Shown: piece after piece, positions 45,560 to 54,071 of the stretch
Numbering within the stretch: the first letter of the stretch is position 1
Layout of the letters: the number at the start of each line of letters is the position of its first letter
NCBI GenBank assembly: GCA_046498385.1
Contig: JAWOAU010000059.1
Location: forward strand, 1 to 64,000
DNA: 64,000 nucleotides
Source of the DNA: Halarchaeoplasma sp046498385
Lineage (GTDB): Archaea > Thermoplasmatota > Thermoplasmata > Halarchaeoplasmatales > Halarchaeoplasmataceae
Direction: 5' to 3'
The notes under the pieces: generated by a model
Databases searched by the model: none
What the model was told of the DNA's origin: nothing
The model's input: the letters and a program-made list of their open reading frames with translations, nothing else
Made by a program: the position numbers and the translations under genes

Positions 45560-46435
45560 ATGTCTGGTGCAGAATCATTTGTGGAAACAACATCTAAGGC
45601 GGCTATACCGGTAGCTATGATTGCGGTATCCTTCGCGGCGGTGCTCATACGACTATCGCATTCTCATCCCTTTACCATAGCTTTTTATCGCATGTTCTTC
45701 GCCACCCTTATATTACTACCGCCGCTCTACTTCAGAAGAGAAGAGATCAAGAGGATAACTAGATCGGAATGGAATATCCTCGTATTAACAGGGATATTCT
45801 TAGCCATCCATTTCGCCGCCTGGATATCCTCTCTTCGATACACCTCGGTTGTTTCTTCCGTGGTTTTGGTCACCTCTCATCCTTTGGTTGTAACGTGGGT
45901 CTCAGGGTGGTATCTAGGTGAAAAATCCGGCAGGACGGCTTACATGGCCATCCTTCTATCATTAGGGGGGATAACCATAATGGCGGTATCCAACTACCAG
46001 GCGGAGGGTTGGTCCTTGTTCGGGGACATTCTCGCCATCGTGGGCATGCTGGCATTTGCGGGGTACATAATCCGGGGCAGACAGATGCGCCGGACCATGT
46101 CTACAGTTACTTATTCTTTCGTTGTATATGGTGTTTCATCTCTAGTTCTCGGGGCGATGGCATTTTTCTTTGTGGGCGGTGTTACTTCACAACCTCCTAG
46201 AGAGTACTTGCTGTTCTTGTCCCTGGCGGTGATACCAACAATATTCGGTCACACACTTTACAACTGGGCCCTTAGGTTTGTCCGCGCCCGATTGGTCTCA
46301 GTGAGTCTTCTGGCGGAACCCCTCGGGGCCTCCCTACTTGCTTTTATTATCTTGAACGAGGTTCCTCCGTATCTAACCGCCCTAGGAGGGGCCATAACTC
46401 TCATAGGTGTGTTTATCTGCTCTAGAAGTGAGTGA
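45560..46435 (+). CDS. EamA/DMT-family transporter
   Basis: About 291 residues from the ATG at 45560; upstream in-frame codons to 45431 lie in promoter sequence. It is a ten-helix drug/metabolite transporter with two EamA repeats: FAAVLIRLSHSHPFTIAFYRMFFATLIL opening the first, and LLAEPLGASLLAFIILNEVP closing the second. Such carriers export amino acids, metabolites or nucleotide sugars; the substrate cannot be predicted. It ends only a few bases before the 3' end of the SRP RNA gene on the other strand. Confidence 0.85.
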   Translation: MSGAESFVETTSKAAIPVAMIAVSFAAVLIRLSHSHPFTIAFYRMFFATLILLPPLYFRREEIKRITRSEWNILVLTGIFLAIHFAAWISSLRYTSVVSSVVLVTSHPLVVTWVSGWYLGEKSGRTAYMAILLSLGGITIMAVSNYQAEGWSLFGDILAIVGMLAFAGYIIRGRQMRRTMSTVTYSFVVYGVSSLVLGAMAFFFVGGVTSQPPREYLLFLSLAVIPTIFGHTLYNWALRFVRARLVSVSLLAEPLGASLLAFIILNEVPPYLTALGGAITLIGVFICSRSE

Positions 46436-46439
46436 AAAA

Positions 46440-46748
46440 CCGGGTCACCGAGGTTGGCGCTCATCACGCTCGTGAGGACTCCAAGATCCTTCTCGACCCC
46501 GCTACCCATCGAGCATCGGTAGTCCACGGTAGGACTGCTCCCTTCCGGACCTGGCCCGTTCTCCGCGGCAAAGTTAAAGGGGAACGACCCTCCGGTTGTC
46601 CCCAATAACACCTCCGATCCCGAAGGACGAGATCTCACAGTTGGACCTTGGCTCATGAACGGGATGATTACGCCGCCCCCGGCGGTCACCCCCGCGTATC
46701 GACGTTTTCGGTGTATAAGGGCACGCCGAACGCCCCGGTTAGACCCGG
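46440..46748 (-). ncRNA. Signal recognition particle 7S RNA
   Basis: About 309 nt on the minus strand. The apical helix 8 with the SRP54-binding GGAA loop is clear (GGTCCGGAAGGGAGCAGTCC, at 46532-46551), flanked by GGGCCA. The ends pair as helix 1: CCGGGTC at the 5' end and GACCCGG at the 3' end, as expected for archaea. A run of Ts follows immediately (46435-46439), a typical archaeal terminator. A TATA box lies about 25 bp upstream. Open frames over it (for example 46258-46764) are spurious. Confidence 0.93.
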
Positions 46749-47398
46749 TGACTGTCACTATCACCCACGGTATATAAGGTTTTATCCTCTTTCACCGCTA
46801 TTACGTAGTTGTTTTCTCCCGACAGGAAGGATTCTTCCACCTGGAGACCGGACTTTATAACATCTTCCTCTAATTCATCTAAAGTATAGAGGTGGTAGTA
46901 CCTCTCAAAGACAACGCCGTCATCCCTTGTCCAGGGAACGATCACCTCTCTTTTTTTGTCGGGTATGTCCCACCTATCCGACTCTCTGGACCACGAAGAA
47001 ACCAATAGCTTACCATCGGTCCTTAGGATTCTTTTACACTCTTTCAAACTTCTTACTTTTCCTTCTCTTAGGTGATGTATGGCCGCTATGTACAGCACGC
47101 CGTCGAATGATTCGTCTTTGAAAGGTAGTAGTCTGGTATCTCCCTTTATATAATCCCCCTTTTTGCATCTTTGTTTGGCAATTTTCAACAACTCGACGGA
47201 AGCATCTAATCCCACAGTTCGTAAATCCTTCTCGACCGCGGCTGAACAATGCCTTCCGTTTCCACAGCCCAAATCAAGTATGTCCCCTTCGATGGCTCCT
47301 ATAAACTCCTCCACATCTTTCCAAGGACGGTTCCTGGTCTTGTCAAAATGATCTGCTATGGAATCGAAGAGCTCTCCCATGTTGTTTTTTTTGTTCAT
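46739..47398 (-). CDS. Trm9/ALKBH8-like class I methyltransferase
   Basis: About 219 residues from the ATG at 47398 (MNKKNNMGELFDS); a longer frame from 47449 is unlikely. The SAM site is DILDLGCGNGRH. The segment IAAIHHLREGKVRSLKECKRILR and the late ERYYHLYTLDEL plus ENNYVIAV match the Trm9 group, which methylates modified uridines at the wobble position of tRNA. The archaeal role is inferred. The last codons carry the SRP RNA promoter, and the stop overlaps the first bases of the RNA. Confidence 0.75.
   Translation of the reverse strand: MNKKNNMGELFDSIADHFDKTRNRPWKDVEEFIGAIEGDILDLGCGNGRHCSAAVEKDLRTVGLDASVELLKIAKQRCKKGDYIKGDTRLLPFKDESFDGVLYIAAIHHLREGKVRSLKECKRILRTDGKLLVSSWSRESDRWDIPDKKREVIVPWTRDDGVVFERYYHLYTLDELEEDVIKSGLQVEESFLSGENNYVIAVKEDKTLYTVGDSDSHRV
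46771..46777 (-). promoter_or_regulatory. TATA box of the SRP RNA gene
   Basis: Read on the minus strand it is TTATATA, 23-29 bp before the predicted RNA start at 46748. It lies inside the last codons of the Trm9-like methyltransferase gene. Confidence 0.6.
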
Positions 47399-47420
47399 GT
47401 TTGTGGTTACATCGGGACAA

Positions 47421-47430
47421 AATTTATATT
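47421..47430 (+). promoter_or_regulatory. TATA box of the DUF92 gene
   Basis: AATTTATATT, about 28 bp before the ATG at 47454, which suggests a leaderless mRNA. Confidence 0.5.
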
Positions 47431-47453
47431 CTTTGTGATAGCTCCTCACTCAA

Positions 47454-48218
47454 ATGTATCTTATCGACTCAATTTTGATAATAGTAATTTCAATTGTACT
47501 GTCCTATTTGGTTTACAGACGGGGACTCCTAAATTTCTGGGGTTCCGTCACCGCATTGGTCATCAGTTTGATACTCGGATTCCAGGGTGGTCTCATATGG
47601 ATATTCCTTCTTTTACTTTTCTTAGCAAGCGCCTTTTTGGCTACAAAGTACAAGTTCAGATACAAACGAAAAAAAGGCCTTCAGGAAGGAAGAAAGGGCG
47701 AACGAGGTGTGATCAACGTACTAGCGAACGGTTCCATACCTACCGCCATCGCACTTTTGCATGGTGCTGAAAACTCATTTGGGATCTTAGGCATAGGATT
47801 TCTGAGCAGGAGCATAGCTGTTTTTTTATTCGTGACCGCCGTGGCCAGCGCCGCTTCAGATACCCTAGCTTCCGAGATGGGCGTTCTCTCTAAGAACGCA
47901 TATCTGATAACGAATCTAAAGAGGGTAGAACCAGGTACTAACGGAGGAGTATCCTATTATGGACAAATGTGGGCCTTTATCGGGTCGTTCTACACGTTCA
48001 TAATCGCCTTTGCGGTATTCTCTATTTTCGAGGGCCGTATCTTTCCGGTCTCATGGGTCCTTATGGGAGGGGCCTTTGGCTTTATTAGTTGTCAGATAGA
48101 CAGCGTTCTAGGTGCCACGTTAGAAAGGAAAAAGATATTAGGCAAGTCCGCCGTTAACATCTCATCGGTCGCTATCACAGTACTGATAAGCGGGGTATTC
48201 ATATGGTTAGTAGGATAG
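47454..48218 (+). CDS. DUF92 integral membrane protein (phytyl-phosphate-kinase-like)
   Basis: A 254-residue membrane protein with about six helices. The family core is clear: GERGVINVLANGSIPTAIALLHG, then ASAASDTLASEMGVLSKNAYLITNLKRVEPGTNGGVS. Members include plant VTE6, a phytyl-phosphate kinase using CTP, so the archaeal form may phosphorylate an isoprenoid phosphate. This is inference from homology. Its stop at 48218 overlaps the start of the next gene by 16 bp, so the two are coupled. Confidence 0.82.
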   Translation: MYLIDSILIIVISIVLSYLVYRRGLLNFWGSVTALVISLILGFQGGLIWIFLLLLFLASAFLATKYKFRYKRKKGLQEGRKGERGVINVLANGSIPTAIALLHGAENSFGILGIGFLSRSIAVFLFVTAVASAASDTLASEMGVLSKNAYLITNLKRVEPGTNGGVSYYGQMWAFIGSFYTFIIAFAVFSIFEGRIFPVSWVLMGGAFGFISCQIDSVLGATLERKKILGKSAVNISSVAITVLISGVFIWLVG

Positions 48219-49423
48219 TCATGATGATTTTGGACGGTATAGGCGACAGGCCTGTTAAAGAACTAGGAGGGAAGACCCCACTTGAGAAAGCTAACACACC
48301 TAATCTAGATAGGTATGCCAAGGAAGGCGTAAACGGCATAATGGATACGATAGCCCCCGGTATAGTACCCGGCAGCGACACAGGTCACCTCGCTTTATTG
48401 GGTTATGATCCTTATGAAGTGTACACTGGAAGAGGCCCCTTCGAGGCCTCCGGTTTGGGGATGGAACTACGAAAGGGCCAGGTTGTTTTTCGATGTAACT
48501 TCGGGACCCTTGAGGACGGCATGGTAGTCGACCGCAGGGCGGGCAGGATTAAAAGGGGCACGGATTCCCTGGCTGAAGCTGTGAACGATATGGATTTTGA
48601 TGTGGATTTCATATTCAAAGAGAGTGTGGAACACAGGGCGGTACTCATATTCAACGACCGCTCCTTGGGATCCTCGGTGTCCGACGTAGATCCCCACGAA
48701 GAGGATATTCCTTTAAAGAGCTCCGAGGCATTGGATGGAAGCAATTCCAGTAAACGTACGGCTGAGTTGATAAACAAATTCACCGAGAAGACCATTGATG
48801 TATTGTCGGAACATCCCGTAAACCTGAAAAGAAAGGAAAAGGGATCACCTCCAGCCAATGTGATACTTTCCAGAGGTGCGGGTTCCGTCCCGGATATGAA
48901 ACCTCTACGGGATATCAAGGGTATAAAGAGCGCCGCCATAGCCGGCATACCTCTTGTGCGGGGTGTGTGTGAGCTTGCAGGCATGGATATCATACAGGTC
49001 GGGGGGGCCACGGGCGGACTGGATACGGACATCGGATCCATCATCAGCGCGGTGGTGGAAAACATAGATGACTATGATTTTATATTGGTGAACGTAAAGG
49101 GTCCCGACATATCCGGACATGATGGTGACTATGAAGCAAAGGTGGATTTCATAGAACGCATCGATTCCGCCCTTCCTGTACTTGACTCTATCGAGAACAC
49201 CTACTTCGCCTTTACCGGAGATCATTCTACCCCGATAACCGTTAAGAACCACAGTGGCGACCCGCTGCCCTTAGTGATCTACGGGGACGAGGTACGTATC
49301 GATAATGTGGTGAGCTACGGCGAAAGAACATGCGCCGCCGGAGGACTAGGACGGTTAAAAGGTTCGGATCTTCTGAACGTACTCATGGACTTGGCCAATA
49401 GGGCCGAAAAGTTCGGTGCCTAG
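48203..49423 (+). CDS. apgM: 2,3-bisphosphoglycerate-independent phosphoglycerate mutase, archaeal type
   Basis: A 406-residue enzyme of the alkaline phosphatase superfamily that interconverts 3- and 2-phosphoglycerate in glycolysis and gluconeogenesis. Metal and phosphoserine sites are visible: MMILDGIGDRP, the nucleophile Ser in GSDTGHLALLGYDP, YTGRGPFEASG, and the late GDHSTPITVKNHSGDP. The length is typical. The ATG at 48203 places the first strand (SRIVMMILDG) as in homologues and overlaps the DUF92 gene. Another ATG at 48221 is possible but shortens that strand. Confidence 0.92.
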   Translation: MVSRIVMMILDGIGDRPVKELGGKTPLEKANTPNLDRYAKEGVNGIMDTIAPGIVPGSDTGHLALLGYDPYEVYTGRGPFEASGLGMELRKGQVVFRCNFGTLEDGMVVDRRAGRIKRGTDSLAEAVNDMDFDVDFIFKESVEHRAVLIFNDRSLGSSVSDVDPHEEDIPLKSSEALDGSNSSKRTAELINKFTEKTIDVLSEHPVNLKRKEKGSPPANVILSRGAGSVPDMKPLRDIKGIKSAAIAGIPLVRGVCELAGMDIIQVGGATGGLDTDIGSIISAVVENIDDYDFILVNVKGPDISGHDGDYEAKVDFIERIDSALPVLDSIENTYFAFTGDHSTPITVKNHSGDPLPLVIYGDEVRIDNVVSYGERTCAAGGLGRLKGSDLLNVLMDLANRAEKFGA

Positions 49424-49902
49424 CATTTATATCCTATATCTATGAGGAATTTGTTTCTCCATTCCTTGTCCTTTTCTTTTTCAACACCTACGGTAGGGCT
49501 GCCGTCTATAACGCCGAGTATACCTCTTCCGGATTCATTTTTTGCCACTATTACCTCCAATGGATTTGCGGTAGCACAATATATCCGGCATACCTCCTGC
49601 ACCTGCTTTAATCGTGGAAGTACGTTTATGGGGTACGTACCGTCAAGTACGATGATAAAAAAGTGTCCTGCGTTGATACTATTGGCGTTCTCAATTACCA
49701 GCTCTTTACATCTCTCGTCGGTACCGTCGTACCTCACCAGTCTTTCCCCGGAGGCCTCGCAGAAGGCCACTCCGAATTTGATCCCCGGCACCGAAGACAC
49801 CAGAGTTTCATAGATATCCTCCACGGTCTTTATAAAGTGGCTTTGACCCAGTATAACGTTCATGCCCTCATCCGTATTTACTTTGACACATTCCAGCTCC
49901 AT
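49420..49902 (-). CDS. DUF355 adenosine-specific kinase-like protein
   Basis: About 160 residues from the ATG at 49902 (MELECVKVN); the upstream extension runs into the promoter of leuS. It belongs to DUF355, small proteins known as adenosine-specific kinases from a structural study. Conserved parts are ILGQSHFIKTVEDIYETLV, FGVAFCEASGERLVRYDG and YCATANPLEVIVA, ending with GRGILGVIDGSPTVGVE. The biological role is unclear. It converges on apgM with 4 bp overlap and is divergent from leuS, sharing an 80-bp promoter region. Confidence 0.83.
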   Translation of the reverse strand: MELECVKVNTDEGMNVILGQSHFIKTVEDIYETLVSSVPGIKFGVAFCEASGERLVRYDGTDERCKELVIENANSINAGHFFIIVLDGTYPINVLPRLKQVQEVCRIYCATANPLEVIVAKNESGRGILGVIDGSPTVGVEKEKDKEWRNKFLIDIGYKC

Positions 49903-49954
49903 GCAATGGGATACCGTACAGATGTTAAAAACTTTTACGTGCGATTCGAAAGAC

Positions 49955-49963
49955 TTTAAATAA
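49955..49963 (+). promoter_or_regulatory. TATA box of leuS
   Basis: TTTAAATAA, about 25 bp before the leuS ATG at 49985, again close to a leaderless arrangement. The shared divergent region to the DUF355 gene is only about 80 bp. Confidence 0.5.
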
Positions 49964-49984
49964 TCAACTATATTTCGATTGAAC

Positions 49985-52831
49985 ATGAAAGATTACGGCC
50001 CTGTGGAGATCGAAGAAAAGTGGCAGAATAGGTGGGAGACCGAAGGTGTCGATAAAGCGGAAGTGGACTATTCTAGAGAGCCTTTCTACCTTATATTCGC
50101 TTATCCTGGAGTATCGGGTTTTCTACATTTAGGTCATATGAGATGTTACAGTTACACAGATATGATCGCACGATACAAGCGTATGGAGGGATACAACGTT
50201 CTATTTCCAACCGGTACTCATCCAACGGGGAATCAAGCCTACAGTTTATCGAAACACCTGCAGGAAGGGGTTCAGGAAAAAATAGACTACATGAAAAGGA
50301 ACGGTGCTACAGTGGAGGATATAGAAAGGATGAAGGACCCCTTGGAGCTTGTAACTTACTTCAACGAGGTTTACATAGAAAAATACTGGAAAAAGTTCGC
50401 CATAAGCATCGATTTCGACTACTTTACATATTCAATACGAGAGGATTACAAACAGTTCATCAGATGGCAGTTCAAGAAGTTGAAAGAGCAGGGCCTGCTC
50501 GCCCAGAAGGACTATTTTGGTACGGAGTGTATTGAATGCGGCCCTGTAGCTGTGGATCCTTCGGAAACCGATCTTTCTAAAGGAGGAACGGCTGAGAAGC
50601 AGGAGTACACTCTGTTAAAGTTCGAGCATCAGGGTAAGTACATCACCGCAGCCACACTGAGACCTGAAACCGTATTCGGCCAGACCAACTTGTGGGTTGA
50701 TCCCCAGGAAGAATATTTAATCGCTGTAGTTGATGGCGAAGAGTGGATACTCAGTAAGGAGGCGGTGGAGAAATTGAAGTATCAGAAGGACCACGTTACT
50801 ATTGTTGATACAATAAAAGGCGAGGATATGATAGGTGACTACGCCGCAGCCCCCGTGATCCACAGGGAAATAATCATACTGCCTGCGTCATTCACCGATC
50901 CCAACGTGGGAACCGGTATCGTAACCAGCGTTCCAAGCGATGCGCCCTACGATTGGATAGCACTCAGAGATTTGAAAGAGGATGAAGAACTGCTTGAAAA
51001 GTATGGTTTAAAGGAAAAAATCAAAGAAGTTGAGCCCATCCCGATAATCGAATCAAAGGATTGGGGGATAAATTCTGCTGAGAAGATAATAGATGAGATG
51101 GGCATAGAGAGTCAAGAGGAGCAGGATAAACTTGAAGTGGCCACACAGAAGATATACAAATCCGGATTCCACACAGGTAATATGTTGGACAGCTGTCAGG
51201 ACTACTCCGGCCTGAGGGTACAGCAGGCAAAAGAAAGTGTGAAGCAGGATATGGTCGAGAAGGGTGAAGCAGATATAATGTACGACCTTTCCCAGGAAGT
51301 TATCTGCAGATGTGGAGCTAAAGTAGTCGTGGGTAAGATACCCGATCAATGGTTCATCCGCTACTCCGACGAGGAGCTCACTGAGAAGAGTAAAAAGCAT
51401 GCTGAAAAAATGGAGATCAAACCTCAAAACTACGCCGACAATATTCCGGAAACCCTGGCATGGTTCCAGGACCGTTCCTGTGCAAGAAAGGGCAACTGGC
51501 TGGGTACGGAGTTTCCCTTCGACGAGGAATGGGTTATCGAGGCTATAGCAGATTCTACACTTTATCCGGCTTACTACGTATTGGCCAAGCACTATAACGA
51601 AGGAAATATCGAAGCCGACCAGATGACCGAGGAGTTTTTCGATTATGTATATCTGAACAGGGGAGATCCAGGAGTTCTCTCTGAGACTACCGGGCTAGAT
51701 AAGAAAACCATAGAAAAAGTTCGCTCGGATTTCCAGTACTGGTACCCCCTCGACCTGAACCTGGGCGGAAAAGAGCACATGACAGTACACTTCCCGCCTT
51801 TCCTGATGAACCACGTTGGTATAATGAACGAAGGAGACTGGCCCAGAGGTATATTTGTCAATTGGTGGCTGGTGGGTAAAGGGGGCAAGATATCGAAATC
51901 AAAAGGTGGGGCCGAACCCATACCCGACGCCGCCGAAAAATACGGCGTGGATACCTTGAGGTTATTCTACGCTCATTCCGCTAGTCCGTTCGTTGACAAA
52001 GAATGGGACGAGGATGAGGTCTTCAACTATCGTAGAAAGCTCAACTCGATATGGAGCAAAGTTCACAGGATGAAAGAAACCGATGGAGATAAGAAACCGG
52101 TAGATGATTACCTCCGTTCTAGGTTCTATACCCTTGTAAATACGGTGAAGGAGCACATGCAGGACTACGAACTTCGTAAGGCCGTCAGCGTTGTGTATTA
52201 CGACATACCGTCGGAGATAGACTGGTATTTCAAAAGGGACGGGGAAAATAGAGAGCTCATGAAGGAGGTCGCCGTCGGTCTGCTGAAATTGATGGTGTCC
52301 TTTACCCCCCATATAGCAGAGGAGCTGTCCGAATTTTGGGGTGTGGAATACATAGTGAACAGCACTCTGCCTGAGGTCCCGGAAGACGCCATCTCCAAGG
52401 AAGCGGAGTCAAGAGAAGAATATATCAAGGACGTTCTGGCGGATATCAAGCAGATACTGGATATTGCAGATGTACCTGGAGATCGTATACATCTTTACGT
52501 TGCGCCAGAATGGAAGGAAAGGGCAATGAATAGGATATTAGAATCTCCGGATATGAGTATCATGAAAGAGCTCACCAGTGAACTCGATACTCCGCCAAAA
52601 CAGATCTCCGGTTTTGTTCGACAGGTACTCAAGATCCTCAGAGAGAAGGGTGCGAAGGATTCCTGGCACATCCCCATGGACGAGTACGAGGTTTTAAAGA
52701 ATTCCAGTGATTTCCTGGAGAAAGAATTTCAAGCTGAAATCAAAGTCTATCCATCCGGCGACACTTCCTACGACCCGGCAGGTAAAGCATCCTATGCGAT
52801 GCCTAGAAAACCTGCGATATATGTGGAGTAA
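49985..52831 (+). CDS. leuS: Leucyl-tRNA synthetase, archaeal type
   Basis: A 948-residue class I synthetase that charges tRNA-Leu in the cytosol. The HIGH motif is HLGH (SGFLHLGHMRCYSYTD) and the KMSKS loop is KISKSKGG. A CP1 editing domain lies between (about 220-430, with ATLRPETVFGQTNLWV and the Asp-rich GIVTSVPSDAPYDW). A zinc-like CRCGAKVVVG segment and the long archaeal C-terminal domain are present. The ATG at 49985 is preferred over a TTG two codons earlier. The length agrees with archaeal LeuRS. Confidence 0.95.
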   Translation: MKDYGPVEIEEKWQNRWETEGVDKAEVDYSREPFYLIFAYPGVSGFLHLGHMRCYSYTDMIARYKRMEGYNVLFPTGTHPTGNQAYSLSKHLQEGVQEKIDYMKRNGATVEDIERMKDPLELVTYFNEVYIEKYWKKFAISIDFDYFTYSIREDYKQFIRWQFKKLKEQGLLAQKDYFGTECIECGPVAVDPSETDLSKGGTAEKQEYTLLKFEHQGKYITAATLRPETVFGQTNLWVDPQEEYLIAVVDGEEWILSKEAVEKLKYQKDHVTIVDTIKGEDMIGDYAAAPVIHREIIILPASFTDPNVGTGIVTSVPSDAPYDWIALRDLKEDEELLEKYGLKEKIKEVEPIPIIESKDWGINSAEKIIDEMGIESQEEQDKLEVATQKIYKSGFHTGNMLDSCQDYSGLRVQQAKESVKQDMVEKGEADIMYDLSQEVICRCGAKVVVGKIPDQWFIRYSDEELTEKSKKHAEKMEIKPQNYADNIPETLAWFQDRSCARKGNWLGTEFPFDEEWVIEAIADSTLYPAYYVLAKHYNEGNIEADQMTEEFFDYVYLNRGDPGVLSETTGLDKKTIEKVRSDFQYWYPLDLNLGGKEHMTVHFPPFLMNHVGIMNEGDWPRGIFVNWWLVGKGGKISKSKGGAEPIPDAAEKYGVDTLRLFYAHSASPFVDKEWDEDEVFNYRRKLNSIWSKVHRMKETDGDKKPVDDYLRSRFYTLVNTVKEHMQDYELRKAVSVVYYDIPSEIDWYFKRDGENRELMKEVAVGLLKLMVSFTPHIAEELSEFWGVEYIVNSTLPEVPEDAISKEAESREEYIKDVLADIKQILDIADVPGDRIHLYVAPEWKERAMNRILESPDMSIMKELTSELDTPPKQISGFVRQVLKILREKGAKDSWHIPMDEYEVLKNSSDFLEKEFQAEIKVYPSGDTSYDPAGKASYAMPRKPAIYVE

Positions 52832-52839
52832 ACAAAACC

Positions 52840-52847
52840 CTTATATC
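52840..52847 (+). promoter_or_regulatory. TATA box of the sugar nucleotidyltransferase gene
   Basis: CTTATATC, 23-30 bp before the ATG at 52870; the transcript is predicted to be leaderless. Confidence 0.45.
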
Positions 52848-52869
52848 CTGTGTATTGAATTGAAGTTCC

Positions 52870-54060
52870 ATGAAAGCAGTTATCCTTGCTGCAGGAGAGG
52901 GAACAAGGCTCAGACCCTTTACCTCTTCTGAGCCAAAGGTGATGATACCCGTAGCCAACAAACCGATTTTACAGTATGTTGTGGAAGCTTTGGTGAATTG
53001 CAACATCAGAGATATCGTCATGGTGGTGGGATACCATAAACAGCGTATAATGTCTTACTTTGGTAATGGAGATGAGTTTGGTGCGGATATAGAGTATATC
53101 GAACAGCCCAAACAGCTGGGTACCGCACATGCACTTTACCAAGTACGTCATGTGATAGATGATGATTTCATTTTACTCCCCGGGGATAACCTGGTCTCCG
53201 AAGCTACCGTTAAGGACCTTATCAGAGACAAAAAAGTTCCTTCTGTCTTGATAACAAGTAGTGATCATCCTTCTAAGTACGGAGTGGTATCCATGGAAAA
53301 CGGAGTGGTGAATAATATAGTTGAAAAACCCGGGAAAAGTAAAAGTCACTTGATATCTACAGGCATTTATTACCTCTCGCCGGACGTTTTCCCCAGGATA
53401 AGAAAATTCATGTTGAACAACATATACGATCTGACATCGGTGCTGAATTCGTTGAAGATCGATAGATCACTCTACGGCATAAATACCGAATCAATGTGGA
53501 TGGATGCGGTGTATCCATGGGATTTGATCTCCCTCAACTCCGCCGCACTCGACGATGTCGCCGCCAGATGTAACGGCAAAGTAGAAGAAGACGTTACCAT
53601 CAAAGGTCCGGTGGTCATCGGCGAGGGAACGTTGATCAAAGGGGGCACCTACATAGAGGGTCCGGTGGTCATCGGCGAAGGTTGTGAAATAGGTCCCCAG
53701 GCATGTATACTCTCTTCCTCTAGCATAGATGACGATTGTTTGATCGGACCTCAATCCGTCGTACACAATTCCATGATCATGGGAGGTGTAAAAATAGGTC
53801 CGAAATCTATACTGGATTCGTCGGTATTGGGTGAAGGAGTGATATCCGGAGCGGGACTCGTTTCACATGTTGATACCGTGAAGATGGTTATCGAGGATCA
53901 TCTGGAGATGGTCAGGAGTATAGGGTGCATGATTGCCGAGGATACGGTTATAGGCGGCGGTGTTACATGTTATCCCGGTGTGATCGTAGGCAACGAATGC
54001 GATATACGGACTGGCGTTGTACTGAGAGAAAAAGTACCCCCCGGGAGTACGGTGTTGTGA
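52870..54060 (+). CDS. Bifunctional sugar-1-phosphate nucleotidylyltransferase/acyltransferase (GlmU-like)
   Basis: A 396-residue protein. Residues 1-225 form a nucleotidyltransferase domain (ILAAGEGTRLRPFTSSEPKVMIPVANKPI, then GTAHALYQ and the metal Asp in LLPGDNLV). Residues about 230-396 form a left-handed beta-helix of hexapeptide repeats (VVIGEGTLIKGGTYIEGPV, ending in CDIRTGVVLREKVPPGS). Archaeal proteins of this kind act on GlcN-1-P/GlcNAc-1-P or glucose-1-P. With glmS just downstream, a role in UDP-N-acetylglucosamine synthesis is likely. Confidence 0.88.
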   Translation: MKAVILAAGEGTRLRPFTSSEPKVMIPVANKPILQYVVEALVNCNIRDIVMVVGYHKQRIMSYFGNGDEFGADIEYIEQPKQLGTAHALYQVRHVIDDDFILLPGDNLVSEATVKDLIRDKKVPSVLITSSDHPSKYGVVSMENGVVNNIVEKPGKSKSHLISTGIYYLSPDVFPRIRKFMLNNIYDLTSVLNSLKIDRSLYGINTESMWMDAVYPWDLISLNSAALDDVAARCNGKVEEDVTIKGPVVIGEGTLIKGGTYIEGPVVIGEGCEIGPQACILSSSSIDDDCLIGPQSVVHNSMIMGGVKIGPKSILDSSVLGEGVISGAGLVSHVDTVKMVIEDHLEMVRSIGCMIAEDTVIGGGVTCYPGVIVGNECDIRTGVVLREKVPPGSTVL

Positions 54061-54071
54061 GGTGACATTGC

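Noticed and set aside
46258..46764. 168-residue minus-strand open frame
   Set aside because: It covers the SRP 7S RNA and the antisense of the EamA gene end; composition reflects the structured RNA, not a protein.
49902..49986. N-terminal extension of the DUF355 protein
   Set aside because: The extra 28 residues fall in the shared promoter region of leuS and are not typical of the family; the ATG at 49902 fits better.
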